Assembly: GCA_030268105.1 (NCBI GenBank)
Contig: BSDZ01000080.1
Span: forward strand, 930,001 to 994,000
Direction: 5' to 3'
DNA: 64,000 bases
Origin: Volvox africanus
Lineage: Eukaryota > Chlorophyta > Chlorophyceae > Chlamydomonadales > Volvocaceae
The notes under the pieces are model-generated. The model searched no databases. It had not been told where the DNA came from and saw only the letters and a program-made list of their open reading frames with translations. Every line of letters begins with the position of its first letter. The first letter of the stretch is position 1. A program made the translations under genes and the position numbers. This document shows positions 46,801 to 59,460 of the stretch, one piece after another.

Positions 46801-49800
46801 GTACGGGTACTCGTACTCGTACCCATACTGGTACTCGTACCTGTACTCGTACTGACACATGTTATCTCATGCTGTACCCCCTTGATTGCTGTGTGTACGG
46901 CTGCCAAAAGACGCCTTCTCCCTACCCTGATGCTGAACCAACCACCTCACTGCCTGCTTTTTCATTACATCCAACTACTCCGTCCTCCCTGTACCATCCA
47001 TCTCTCTACAGCCTTAGGGTTTTAATGCCCTTTTGGATCACCCCGACTCCCGGCCCCCACCCCCTGTTTCCCCTCCTCCTCATACACTCACACTTAACAC
47101 GCACTGCAGTGGGACTCCAGTCGGCCCAAGCAGGACCCGCCGCAGATCCCAACCAGTAAGTTGCGTTGTTCCCTTTTCTAGCGATGTCATACACGAATGC
47201 GTAATTGTTTACAAAATTCATTTATAAGTCCGTCTAAAACCACAACGGAAGCCCCCAGGTAATTTTCCTTTGTATCACTTACCCTCAATCGATGAATCGA
47301 TATTTATTTATATAGAAAGATAAAGCAAAATTCTTAATAAATTTAATAAAACGAGGATTACACAATTACAAAGTTAGTATCGGCTTTTGATATTATCGAT
47401 ATTGCCAGGCAAACATTTTTTAAGCTTCAATTAGTTTTTCGCTTTAAACAATGCTGACAAAATAACTGCAATTGAGAAATCGGAAAACAGTTATCTTCGA
47501 TTAATTTAATCTCGATATATCTTTTACGGGAATGCGCTCAAGAAGTTGGATATACTAAAACATACTATGTTTGAGCCTACAATAGGTTTTTTCTTTAGAA
47601 ACTGATTTTTAGCGGTAGTTTTGTGATGCTCAAATTTTAAAGAAAGAAGTTTGTTTCATGCAGAAAAATGGACTAGGTAAAAATGTTTTACAATTTCTTA
47701 CTTACTGATTGCTTCTTACTGATTTCTTTTTAATATAAGTCATTATGAAACTTTTTTTATTTAACACCGTTCCTTTACGCAATTGTGTAGAAACTGCAGC
47801 ATGATTTATGATCTATAAGAAAATTGAACCATTGTTGAACTTGGCCCAGGTCATGGCGTAAAATAAGTGTAGATTTATATTACATAATGTTCTGGGTGGA
47901 GCGTATGATTATTAATTACCTTGGTGAGATAATAGCTATTAAAATAACTCGACGTAATTTAGGAAGTGGTAGATAAGCGTGAAGTATTATATATATTATA
48001 TTATATATATAATACTTATCTATCTATATATATGTGTGTGTGTGTGTTAATTTGTTACTTACATCGAGTCTGTGAAGATGGGGGTAGGGTGCCTGATGTC
48101 AATATTTTGTTCTCTTGGTCGTCATCCGACACATACATTGTGCGTTGCTCCCTCGTCATTCATATCCATTCAAACCAATCTCCGTCCAGTCGTTCCTTCC
48201 TTTCACTGCCCTCCACCCCTCCGCCTACTGACCCAGCCCCAACCACACCCCTATGGCACCGCGCAGGCGCTGACATCCGTGCTGCTCTGGACGCCACTCT
48301 GGCCGCCAAACCCGCACCCAGGTCCCGCCCCAGCATCGGCTGCAACATCAAGGTAAACGCACAGCAGTATGTAGCTAGTAAACGGCAATAGTTGAAGTAA
48401 TGGTAATCCACAGAATAGATCAAGCAATAATAATATCGTGGGGCAGGTGATTGAAAGGATGATGGAAGACAAACGAACAGAGTGAAGAAGCTGCGGGGAC
48501 CTGCTATGGCATCAAACCTCAATGTAGACTGCGTCTAGAGTGTAAGGTCGATGGCTTCCTGCTGCTGGTGATTGGTGAGATTAGTAAGAATCTCCAAACG
48601 GGGTGGGTCCGTGTCGTACAAAAACAAGTTCAACGTGTTCAACATGGAAAGGGCAAATTTATGTAATAGGAGAGCAATAGGAGAGCAAATTTGGAAGACG
48701 GAAAAAGCATGGTAATTAAGGGGTAAGAACGAACGGAAAAACGCCCGGGAGCAAAAGAGCAAAAGGCACGTCACGACGCATTTCGGCCTTGCCAGGGCCT
48801 CATCGGGTGGCTTTAGCTACAAGAGTTCTAGAGCAAAAGCAACCCCTCTAATCCAACGCCTTCGAAAGCCCTACGAGGTGACCGTAGGAAGACGAGCTTA
48901 CATGATGGTCGTATTCGTTATGGCGATGGCACATGTATACACGGCGTGTGTCGATGTGAGTGGACTGCGGGACAAATCACAGATAAGCGATTAAAGCTTT
49001 TTAAACATGTTTAATCGAAAGCAAAAGAAGCAACGAAGAGCGGAAAAAGCTGTGCGGAACGAGGCGTGTGCAGCGGTGTAATACAAATACGCGGCGCGAT
49101 GGAAAGTTGCCGGTTGCAAATGCTTCTTCAAATACTTACACGAGGGGTTTGATATCAGACTTTGAAGTTCGTTAATCGGCACCAGAGAGGGCATCGCGGT
49201 GGAGTTTATCGATGGTGGTTCGGGCGGTGGCGGTTATGCTCGAGATGCAACGATTATGGAGCCTGGTGACGAAGGAAAAATTGGAAGTGATTAAAATTTG
49301 TTATAAAAGAGGTTAGACGGTGTTTAATTGATTGGAGATGCAGCGCTTATTTGTTTAGGAATGAACGTATGGGAGGCTGAGTTTCGGAGGGAGATTTCGC
49401 GGGAAGTCAAGTCGATGGAGAATGTCGTGCAAACTTCTCTTTTTCATGAGAAGAAATGACCGGTTTGGTTAAAAAGAAAACTTAAGAAAACAAATGTTTT
49501 CATGGAAGATATGCCAGTAGATTGGACGAGTAAAAAACGAATTGGTCAGCAAATCGTAGAAGAGCGAGGAGCGGAAAGCAAAACACGGTTGTTGTTGCTG
49601 CTGCTTATGCTGCTGAATCCACTTCGCCCTTTATCTGCTGCCCTGCGAAAATTTTGTTGCTACTGCTACTGCTATTGCCACTGCTACTACTATTGCTCCT
49701 TTATTTTGAGCACGCCGAGCGGTAGGCCATGTTGACATGGTTTCTTCATGCTCCGCATGTGCTTTAAACTACAAGATTAACCATTACACATTAGTTCGAT

Positions 49801-49941
49801 AACTGATTCCCCTGTCCCTCTTGCTGCTGCTGTTGCTGCGTGCGATACACGCCTGCATGACGCCCTTAAATATCCGTACGGTATCAGTGGACGCCGGGCA
49901 AGGAGCCCGAGTACTATGGCGCCCAGATTGTGAAGAAGTAA
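43843..49941 (+). CDS. Plastid-targeted peroxiredoxin-like protein (235 aa)
   Basis: A thioredoxin-fold protein of the PRX-like 1 group of the AhpC/TSA superfamily (redoxin domain). Eight exons join in phase: 43843-44004, 44717-44805, 44939-45083, 45647-45700, 46679-46750, 47110-47155, 48267-48352, 49888-49941. The first ~37 residues are Arg/Ser/Ala-rich without acidic residues and end VVSARRLSIVRA, typical of a chloroplast (or mitochondrial) transit peptide. Core signatures: GEPAPYFE, LPDVVTGKIVSLNEFKG, TLVMFICNHCPYVVHLK with a CxxC pair, AVAISSNSTQTHPQDGPEKM, YGYPFPYLFDESQDIAK, AACTPEFYIFD, SRPSIGCNIK and a short tail ending IVKK. Intron 4 seems to use a GC donor (AAG|GCAGGT). Reductant and substrate are not established for this subgroup; a thiol redox role in the plastid is inferred. 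Confidence 0.93.
46798..46858. repeat. Degenerate (GTACTC)n array
   Basis: Imperfect GTACTC/GTACCC units in intron 5 of the peroxiredoxin-like gene. Confidence 0.7.
47230..48060. other. AT-rich island inside an intron
   Basis: About 800 bp of markedly AT-rich sequence within the 1.1-kb intron between exons 6 and 7 of the peroxiredoxin-like gene, in contrast with the GC-rich surroundings. It has no open frame of note and ends in the palindrome at 47971-48022. Confidence 0.7.
47971..48022. repeat. AT palindrome
   Basis: AGATAAG and AAGTATTATATATA at the left pair with TATATATAATACTT and CTTATCT at the right, giving a hairpin with few mismatches at the edge of the AT-rich island. Confidence 0.6.
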
Positions 49942-52900
49942 TTCGCTCCAAGTGCTGCTGCTGCCGCCGCAAGAAACGCTGCTTTATGTGAGGAACCCTC
50001 TGTGTATCAAGCTGGGCTGATCGCTGTGGCGGCGGCGGCAGCGGCGGGGGCGGTTGAAGGACAGATGCCATGCACGCGCGTCTGCCGGAGCCACATCAGC
50101 CGAGAGGCGAGGGGCATCGTGACCAGTTACACACTGTCAAAGCAGCACCAGCGCTCCATTGATTTACCTAGCTCACCTTGTTCCCGCTCGTCTGCTGCTG
50201 CCGTGCTCCCGCTCGTACCGGGGCTAGCCTGCATTACTGCCTAGCCTGCTAGCCCGTACAGTGGTTTGCCGACTGTGTGACCACATACATACATACATAC
50301 ATACATACACATTTTCCTTGCAGAGCAAGTTGCCCTAAATAAATACACATCGTCACACGTGAGTGGCGACGGCAAATGATCGCGGGCAGACGGGGACCTG
50401 TAATATGCATACATCAAGTTGTAAACTCTATGTATGTATATATGAAGTAGTTACCTCACGGGTCAGGCAGTATATGATAAATATACTGCCAAGAATGAGA
50501 CAGGGTACAGTGCTCTGCTGCTGGAGTGAGTGAGGGCTGAAGGCCCGAAGGTTCTGGTCGAAGGCCCGAACGGACGGCGAGAGCACGAGCAGTTTTATTC
50601 CAATGGCAGGCGCAGTGCAATATTGCTGCACAGTGCAGATATTTTGAAGTGCACCTTACTCTCACACCGTTTGCGATATGTTTACATCGAATATTCGGGT
50701 ACTGAAGTATCGCTAGCGGAATAAAGTCCATATGTACGTACACATGAATTCGGGGCTTGCGGCTCCCAACGTCATCTGTTAGGGAGACCGCTACTTCTCC
50801 AACCTCTACACGCCAGTAGCAGGAGTGGTTGTGAGTCTTGAAATCATAGATGAAAACACGCCTCACTTATTTTCGGTATCTTTCGTCGTATCTACATGTG
50901 TGTATCAGCTATGCATACACCATCGGCCCTGCAGAGGTTGCTTTTGTCTGCCGTACAGACAGCATCATGTTGCACGTCTGCAGAGATGACTGTGTCGATA
51001 CGACCATCATGATCATCACCGTTTTGCACAGCTGCCATCGGTAAACAGAATTAGGTAATGATACCTTTGGGACATCAGGTCTCAATCCCTACCTGCCCCA
51101 ACTACCACTAACTCACACGCTAGGCAGTCTTATCACGCTCCTCTGCGCAGACACACCGCTGCAGCATCTATCCCCCGACACATGCAGGAGGACCTCAATC
51201 GGTTGGTCTCACAACCCATGCCATGTCATGTTGTGTATATGCACACAACATGACATGTCGTACCATGTTATATCGCGCTATTTTAAGTCATATCACACTA
51301 GCTGCGCATGCGCATCAACGGTCGGTTGGTTATGTACGCTCAATAACCGTACTACAGAAGGCCCACACCACCCAGCCGTACTAGGGAGCAGCCTACTGCT
51401 TGCAGTAGTGTGTACCACGACGATCACATCCTCTCCAGCAGCACATAAGGCCCCGTGCCTTTCGCTATTCGTTGTTTTGTTAACACCGTGCACTGTACAA
51501 CGTGAGATCGGAAAGGCCAAACAACACAGTTAAGTGGTATCATATAGAACGCCTACAGTAGACAGTACTTGAAAAGTTGGAGTCGGAGTCGGAGTTGTAA
51601 AAAGTTGGGGAGACGTAAAGAGACACCGGGAAGTTAGAACTGCGCGCCACGTCTGGCCCAGGGTGGCATATGTGGATGCGTCCAGAAGAGGGTGCGGGCC
51701 CAGGACGCCGCTGCCGCAGTCGCAATAGCAGTTGCAGTCGCTGCCGGCCCCATGCCTGCTAACTCCTCGATGGATGAAGTCATTTAAACAAACCCGACTC
51801 CTCAACGTATACATCGGAAATGCCCGAATGGCGGTTGCACTGATAATACTTGCCGTACATAAACACAACTAATCGCCCATCAACGATATACCCTCCTTCC
51901 TCACAAACGACGACAGCCGTCAAAACGTACTCAGGGTGCTCCAGGTGCGCGTAACAGGGTGTCGCCCCTTCACCTCCAACCCTAGCGCCGGGCGGCTCAA
52001 CCTTTCCAGCTTCCTGACCATCGCCTGGTCAACATTGCAGGCAAACTTCCTGCCATTCCGACATTTGCGCCATCGGTTGGCTCTCGTACCGTTTTTCGTT
52101 TTGGTTTTCGTTGCCACAACTAACATCCCTTGTTCCGTATGCCATAAGCTATCGTGATGGGATATCTAAATGTATTTACATCTAAGCTTTCAATATACCG
52201 GCATTTCACCCATGAATTTGGGATTTGTTCATAGATTGCATCTTCCATGCCACTCCACCACCGCCGCCGCCACGGCTGCCACCCGGCACACGCGGCCATG
52301 CACACACGGCTGGATACGCACAAATTACTGTGTACGACACAGACGTAAATGATAGATCATTCCAGGGAGGTATTTAGGACGCCGCAAAAATTATATGAGA
52401 ATATGATTGCATACGAGGGTGTCGGCAGCACTGCTGCTGCCAATGCCGTGGCCATATGGTCGGATGGGGTCAACCTCCTTCCCCTTTTTTTTTCGGCGCG
52501 CAGGGGCACACGCACATACACATACAGAGATCTCAACCGGTCTCCCGAGCGGGTCCACCCTCCCTGGATTGCCCCTCACGCAGTTGACAAAACCCTTGTT
52601 CTCCTCGCTCCTTCAAAACTGACCCTCCTCTCTCAGACTGCGTGCGCCAGCATCATGCAACGGCAGCGGCAGCAGCAATTACAACTGTAACGAAAACTTC
52701 TGCAACGGTAACTGCGGCAGGCTGGTGACTGCGACAGACATCAACGCACCCCACACAGTCCCATCGGGCCTAATTTGGGCATCGGCCCCAGACATTCGTC
52801 GAGAGAGAGCAATTGCCACACGCCATTAAAAACATGCCTCTCGCGCCCCTCATTGGCCCCTCTCGAGACTTCTGAACATCTATGCACAAGCACTTGCACC

Positions 52901-54342
52901 CGCCGGCGGCGCGACAGATAGACAGACATACATAGAAGCCTCATGAACCTCTTTTTTTAAGGGTTCTAAGCAAGGCTAACCAAGTGAAAGCTTGACACGC
53001 CTCTACAATTGCCAAACACGCAAACAGCCTGATAAATACAGGGGCTCCGGAACCATTACCGAACCGTTTCGAAACTTACCCCCCCTGGACTCCGAAGCCA
53101 CCCCTCAGGGCGTAAGTTATGCTCCGGAAGCATAGCCAATGGTCCTCGCATATTCGCACACCCGAGGTAGATGTGTGTGCGTGGGGTGTTGGCGGAGCAG
53201 GGAGAGAGAAAGGATGAATAGAGATTGCATGCGGTGTGCGTGTGGAACCAGGTACGACGCTGTACGGCGGCATTTTGAAACCAGGAACCAAAAAGCCAGG
53301 GAAAAAATGAATGGATGGATGGAACATACATACACCGGTTGGCGCCCACACCAAATAAAACCAGCGGTGTCGTAAAAGGGTTTCATGCTGCTCGATGTTT
53401 GAGCAGAATGCGCGTGACTTGAGAACAGACAGACAAACACACACACGACTCACACACATACAACTCAAACTTGGATGGCGCCACAAGTCTGCGGAGTTCA
53501 AAAAGCCGCAAAATCTCTCTCGCGCGCACGCGACCCACGTTGCCAAAAATTCTACTGCCAGTTGTTCTTAAATTCGTGTGATTTACAAACACCAACTAGA
53601 ATTAACAGGCGCATTATTTTAAATCGTTTTATGAAGGCGCAAATAAGCGCAACCATCGCAACGAAGGAAAACAACGGGGAAGGAATAAATCTTAATGTCC
53701 TGCCAACGACCAGCCAACGACTTTCCTGCTCTCGTACGCGTGATGCCGTCCAAAGCACCTATTTAGCAGTTCCGGAGCAGGTAAGCTCAAGGTCCAGGTG
53801 GAGAGAACTTCTATCCCTTTCGTACAGGTGCCGTAGTAAAATACGACGGGCCCAATATGCAGCACAGATCAGCACGCAACGGTCTGTCCTACAAAGCTTT
53901 CGTTTCAAAATAATGCAACATTATTGCTTGAACGCAGGTTTTCTCTATGCTTTAACCATTTGTACCATTTTTGAACCCTACAGGAATAAAATGTGATAGA
54001 ATATCCCCCCGAACCAGCCGGAGATATGGATCGGGTTGGGTTGTACGCAGCAAACACAGCGGCGTGCCGTACACATGGCTAAAGCGAGTGAGAGATGGAG
54101 TGAGAGGCCAGTTGAGGACGGCACCTGTACAGGCAGCACCTTAAAAAATAACAAACCTCCCAAACCTCCGAATCCCGCCAAAAATGAGCCCACATTCCGC
54201 ATGCACTTGGGATTCGAAAAACTCCTCTGCATCCTTTTGAGCCGTTACCGGTTCACTCACTTTCGCCAACAGGGGGTATCCCATGGGACCATATTCAACG
54301 CCGCATTACTCCCAACTACCACAACTACCACAACTGCCCAGT
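49942..54342. other. 4.4 kb with no confident gene
   Basis: A TGTAA near 50398 may end the upstream transcript. The rest holds an (ACAT)n repeat near 50283-50310, the hairpin at 51222-51257 and several medium frames without recognisable content. The longest non-repetitive one is 53475-53996 on the plus strand (173 codons), with low codon bias and no domain; I do not call it a gene. Confidence 0.45.
51222..51257. repeat. Hairpin, 15-bp perfect arms
   Basis: CATGTCATGTTGTGT (51222-51236) and its reverse complement (51243-51257) flank a 6-nt loop. Confidence 0.8.
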
Positions 54343-55028
54343 TCAAAAGTACCAAACGGCACCGGGGTCCTTGCAGATCGGCGGCCGTGTTAACTCCGTA
54401 CTCGTACCTGCCGTACTCCGGGGTGAAAGTGCCTGCGGCCGTTTTATTGGCAGCGCTGGGAATAGCCATGCTGTGTCCCATGCTTGTACGGCACAGCCTC
54501 CGCTGCTTCCGCCGGATGGCACCGAGGAGCTCGCGCAGGCTGGCGCGGAAAGCCCCCGAACAAGGGTTGTGGTTGGCAGGCCGCCTTGCCGTCCGCAGCC
54601 GGCGTCTGCGGAATGGCAGCTACCCGACGCAGCACCGCCCTCCTCATTGGCGTCCTCGAACACCGTACTGAGCGGCGCCGTGGGGATGATCGCGAAAGAG
54701 CACGGCTCCGAACAGAGCTGGTCAAACCCCACGATGGTGGCATTACATCCCCCGGGGCCGGCGGTCAACGCCGCCGATGCCGACCCGCGGTTCGCTGCGG
54801 CAGTTGCCACGGCTAGATGGCCGCCGGAGACATACAGGGATGGGGACGCTCCATCATCGCCGTCATCACCGTCCTCGTCAGCTTCGTCCTCCGCGATAGC
54901 GCAAAGGGTGAAGCTCGGGACGCTAATCATAGGAGTGCGGGAGTCGTACGTTAATAAGCCGTGGCTACCGGCGGGCGCGTGGACGTGAACATAGACTCCG
55001 TTGCAGCCGGTGCGGGGGACCGACAAGC
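54343..55028 (-). CDS. Hypothetical protein exon
   Basis: An open frame of about 228 codons follows a plausible acceptor (CCAAACAG). It opens with SVPRTGCNGVYVHVHAPAGS and contains an Asp/Glu-rich run (DEADEDGDDGDDG) and GFDQLCSEPCSFAIIPTAPL. A possible first exon with an ATG at 55145 (MHVSLISTDGFGTALF) lies directly upstream. A good donor (CAG|GTACGA) near 54413 suggests the exon may end before the frame does. The plus strand is also open over 54371-54988; I prefer the minus strand because its hydrophobic pattern looks more protein-like. No family was recognised. Confidence 0.35.
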
Positions 55029-55284
55029 CTGTTTGGTAGGATTACAGTTTTTGGAAGGTTTCAGAGGAAAGCGTCGACGGGCAAGGAGATGCGGCGTGAA
55101 GAGTGCAGTGCCAAACCCGTCTGTTGAAATGAGCGATACATGCATAAGAGGATGTGAAGGAAGGAAGAAGTAGTTCCGCGAGAGCGGGACGTTTTCTTCT
55201 TACACCAGCTCAAGCGTGCAGCCGGTAAGAAAGCTTCACTGGTAGCCTTGAAGAAGTCGCTAAGGTAAGAAATATGAGGAAACA

Positions 55285-55315
55285 GTTACGGTACGGTACG
55301 GTACGGTACGGTACG
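55285..55315. repeat. (TACGG)n microsatellite
   Basis: Five to six tandem TACGG units. Confidence 0.9.
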
Positions 55316-55538
55316 ACACGGCGCGGACAGAAGTCTGTGCGTTACTGTGTTGTCCACACGTGTACGTACACCGTTGACTTCTTTTGGCGAACATTGCTTG
55401 TGCATGGTTTGATGTAGTAGTAATGAGCATCACACCAACGTGTCTGAAGCATTTATTTGGTTTATTTGGGTCGTTTATTTGTTGTTAGATCGTGTTCGAT
55501 GGGAATGCTTGGACGAGTGAAATGCCTTTATTCGCGGC

Positions 55539-56604
55539 ATGCAGGCCAAGGAGCCGAGTGTAGAGGCAGGTGCTTATCAGAAGGAGATGCAGGATCTGCG
55601 GCGGCAGGTGGTGAGGCTGCAGGAATGCATGGCGGCATTGAAGACCAGCTTAACTTGTCAATACAAGGAGACACGAACAGCGCAGGACGAGGTCGTCAAG
55701 TTAACAGAGATACTGTGCGCACTTCAAGTGCAAGTTGCACATCAGCAGCAACAGCAGAGCGCAGCAGCCATTGATTCTAGCCGTGGGGCCAACATGTATG
55801 TGGCCGCTGCAGAGAGGGCGGCGGAGGTGCACCAGCAGCTGCAGGCAGTGGAGGCGGCCCCTGCCAACTACTGTGCTGCTGCCGTGGCAGCAGCCCTCAC
55901 CAACACACCAGCGGAGCGCATGAAGTTCCTGGAGAAGAAGGTCCGTGTCCTGGAGGAAGTCAAGCTGGTCTATAAACAACTAATGAAGCTGGCCGAGAAA
56001 GAGAAGGCGGATCTTCAGGTCGGTACATGATAGATCGGTACGGTATATTTATGTTTATATGTATATGTATATGTATATATATTTATCTTGCTGGCACGTG
56101 CATTTACAAACGCACGCATGCATATGTTTGTTGCTTATTTATGTTTTCCTGTACGTGTAAGGCAGGAGGGATGTTTGTGTACATATATACGAATAATATC
56201 AAAGGCGTGCACGGTCCATACTGACAGCAGTGCAAATATCCCTAGCTTTGCTATGTATCACCCTGTATATGGTGTTACTTCACACCTGATACCGATATGC
56301 AGTCGGCTTTTGGTCAGCTGCTGGCAGCCACACTTTTTCTGATATCATGAACTGAACTCCATGCCCTATGCACGTGACCGCAGGTAGTTCTGGTGATCAA
56401 GAATTTCGAGATTAGCAAGTGCAGGCGGCGGTGCGCATAGCGTGCACATCTGCGGCAAGGTGGCATCGTGAGCTGCGGGCAGAGCGGGATGGCGCCAAAC
56501 CGCAGCTGACGTCCATGACAGCGTGTCACTCGGCAGCTGGCTTGGGTCCCGAGCTCAAAGGCGGTCATTGGGCCGAATTCTTAATAGAAGGGGTGATTGT
56601 ATGA
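55539..56604 (+). CDS. Coiled-coil protein of unknown function
   Basis: Exon 55539-56018 encodes ~160 residues with strong heptad character (KEMQDLRRQVVRLQECMAAL, then EKKVRVLEEVKLVYKQLMKL, AEKEKADLQ) and a short poly-Gln run. It ends at a GT donor in phase 0. A second exon 56424-56604 (acceptor GTGCAG) continues in phase (AAVRIACTSAARWHRELRAE) to a stop, for ~220 residues in all. The start is ambiguous: GCATGCAG just before GCC AAG may be an acceptor instead of an initiator ATG. A possible upstream exon at about 55161-55264 (frame containing DVFFLHQLKRAAGKKASLVA) does not join in phase and was left out. Confidence 0.5.
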
Positions 56605-59460
56605 TGAGCTGGGCCTGGTTCGGCAACTATCCTCACCAGAGTTGGGTTTGCAGGGTGGGAAGGTTTTCCAATGAGCTCCATGGCGAACAGGATTGCACAT
56701 GGCATGTTGCCGTGAATCCCAGCGGGATCCTGACGGAGCGGATTACACTTAGGAGGAGCGAGGTACATTGGAAAAGTGGGCTTGTAGGCTATAGCCAAGA
56801 TATGCGATTGATACATCCAGAAGGTAAGGATTCATAGGTGACAGAAGTAGCTCATAGAGCAAGCTGCGTGATGTGGACTAGCCTGGTCTGCATCGATTGA
56901 TCCCCGACTGTCTATATTTATTTATGGGAAGTGCCAATGACACCCCCAGTGCTGCACCAGGGCTCTCTTCATCCTCCAGCGGGCCCCGACTCCTGATGGG
57001 CCCCTTCATGTACCACCCAGCCATCCCACTTTGGGGCCAGAGTGGGTGGGTAGGACCATGAGCAGGCGAATTGCAAACTAGGAGCAGGCCGCCGTACCAT
57101 ACACATGAATGATTTGGAGGGGCTTGGCAGTGCCATGTGTCCACAGTAGCGACCGACGTACACACACACACAGGTTTTTGTGGTGCTTTATGGACTTATT
57201 AGCTAGGAGGGGGAGGCGGACCGCAGGTACACAGATGAGCAGGTGGAAGGTGCTGTACGTATGTACTGCCTTGAGGCAGGAGGAGAAGTAACAGGCGAGA
57301 GGCGGTGCTATAGGTTGCTATCAAGATGGAAGGTTTGATGCCCTATTATATATGAATCTTGCTGTTAGTCCCTAACCTGCCCGTAATTGTGTGTGTTGGC
57401 TTGCCTGTTTTCTTATCAATAGCTGTGAATTGTCTTTATGTCTTTCGTAACTGAGATGTGCCTTATTTATTTCTGCCTTCATTTCGGTCTGTTTCTCTGT
57501 CAACTTTGTTGGGATCTAGTGACGGGTTGTTTTAGCATCGCTGTTTGTGGTCAGTGGGACAGCATGGCTGACAATTAGGACCTACCCCAAAGTGTGCTGC
57601 GTAGGCAATGCCGTGCAGGATATTGAGGGGGTGATACGAGGGAACTTCCTGCGTGTGTGTATATGTACGTGCGCACAACAATTGATTACGCCGTAGAGTG
57701 CCGTACTGGGTGGTGCCAGTCGGGAGATGGTGGGAGGGGTGAAACAAGGGAAATAACTGCGGTACGGTACGTACCGTACCGTACGTACCGCTGGAGAATA
57801 TCCTCCAGCGCTTATTGGGCTAGCAGTTTCGGAAGCCATGCCTGCCCGCTTAAACAAGTCATTCTCATTGTTTGACATTTAAGCGGTTTCGCTTCATAAG
57901 GGGCTGCGTAATCGTGATACATACCTCAACCAGGCAGGGAGTTATGCGTGCGCTGCGAGGTCACCCTGGTCGGCTAACCTAAATCTTGCCCAAAAATATT
58001 TCTATTGATTGCGGCCCAAGGCTCACAAAATGCTGCCTTTGGAATTTTAGGTTTCCTTGACAGTGTATCACGGGGCTCATCAATACTCGCGATGGGAGGT
58101 TCAGAGCCCAGATATGGGATTAAACGGCCCTAGGGTAGGTTCTTAAGCAAACCTGTCAGATGTCTACCTAAGCGGCAAGCTCGGCCCGTACCCTATCTAA
58201 CAGCCTGTTGCTCTTACCTTGGCTTTTGACATCTGCTGTTGAATTTTCTAAAAGTACACCATCCTGTTGGATCAGATGAACAAACAAGAAGTTACACAAA
58301 AACTGTTTGGTGCCAGGCACTCTGATGCATGGCAGCTGGAAACCTACCGAAGCTTTGGCGCAGGCACCTGCTTCGCTGCATGTCCCCTGCTTATAGCTAG
58401 TAACATCCCTAGTTCGTCCGAATTGGCCACGGAAGCAGCTGCCAAGGAGAAATGACATTGCATGCAAGCTCGTTGTGCCAACTTGACGAAGCTGTTTCAA
58501 CTTACTCTCAATTATGCGATAAAATAAGTGGGAGATTTATTCATTGAAAAACGCGGGCGGGCAGGACAGATTGGTTTCTGAGAAAAGTAGGTAATGTTAA
58601 ATTGCGCAGGCTCAGTATTTTCAAGTCAATTACTCATTTAGCACCGCTAACATCTGAGATGTTCTATAAGTCCACGTGTCGTAAGGAAGGAAGTGAGCCG
58701 TACGACATGTCCGTTAAATCTATGGCCGGGAAGAATTGGCCACTTGACCCTAGACATGTCCGGATGACACTATCCGATCTCTCAATCTCGATATCCCTTA
58801 ACCTTTCATGTGTTGATTTCGGGCGACGCAAACGGTATTTTAACGCCACACCAGTCTGCGGTGCATCATGATATAAAAGGATGGTTTACGCTCCAGATGG
58901 CATAGATAACCTAAGAATCACACCAATATAACTATTGACGCTTTCCCATCAGCGGTTGCACTATTTCCACATAACTCAAGGTTTCGTTGGGCCAGGCCGG
59001 GGCCGAGCAGAGTAAATTTTTGAAGGCCGAGAGATATGTGGGCTTTTTAATCAGCCAGCGCAAAGTCAAATTATAATTTATAACTATTTAGTTTATGCAT
59101 CTCAAATCACTCGTCAGCCAGATAGTCGGGAGGTTTGAAGGGAGGTCTGACATGTCTTGTATATCTCCGATAAACTGTCGAATATAACAGATATTTTTGG
59201 CCTCCCATTCCTTTCATTATGATACGTCTCCTAAAGACAGTTGACCCGTGCAACTCAACCTCTAAATTGGAATCGAAGGATCATCTCTCTACATTTGTGT
59301 CTCGTGTCTCGCAAAAGTAAATCAAAAGAGGAGATAATACATAGATCGCAGGACAGCAGGTTAGGCTCCGGAACCACTGAGGGTTAATTCTCAAACAACG
59401 CTGAGCGCAGTGTCCAGATCTGCACCGTTCAGAGGAGGGAAATCGCAAGAATTAAGATTC
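56605..59460. other. No confident gene
   Basis: A short frame at 57190-57330 (plus; RRYTDEQVEGAVRMYC, then a stop) could be a small terminal exon but has no partner. A 22-bp palindrome lies at 57760-57781. The segment 58900-59460 is AT-richer and is the presumed 5' region of the GGT gene. Confidence 0.45.
57760..57781. repeat. 22-bp perfect palindrome of GGTAC units
   Basis: Made of GGTAC/GTACC units meeting head to head at GTAC; a further GTACGTACCG follows directly. Confidence 0.85.

Noticed and set aside
53475..53996. 173-codon plus-strand frame
   Set aside because: No codon bias, domain or splice context; likely chance in a moderately AT-rich segment.
54371..54988. 206-codon plus-strand frame
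   Set aside because: Overlaps the minus-strand exon, which reads more like a protein. It cannot be excluded without transcripts.
58602..58871. 89-codon plus-strand frame
   Set aside because: No recognisable content, with both strands open over the same stretch; it probably belongs to the GGT upstream region.
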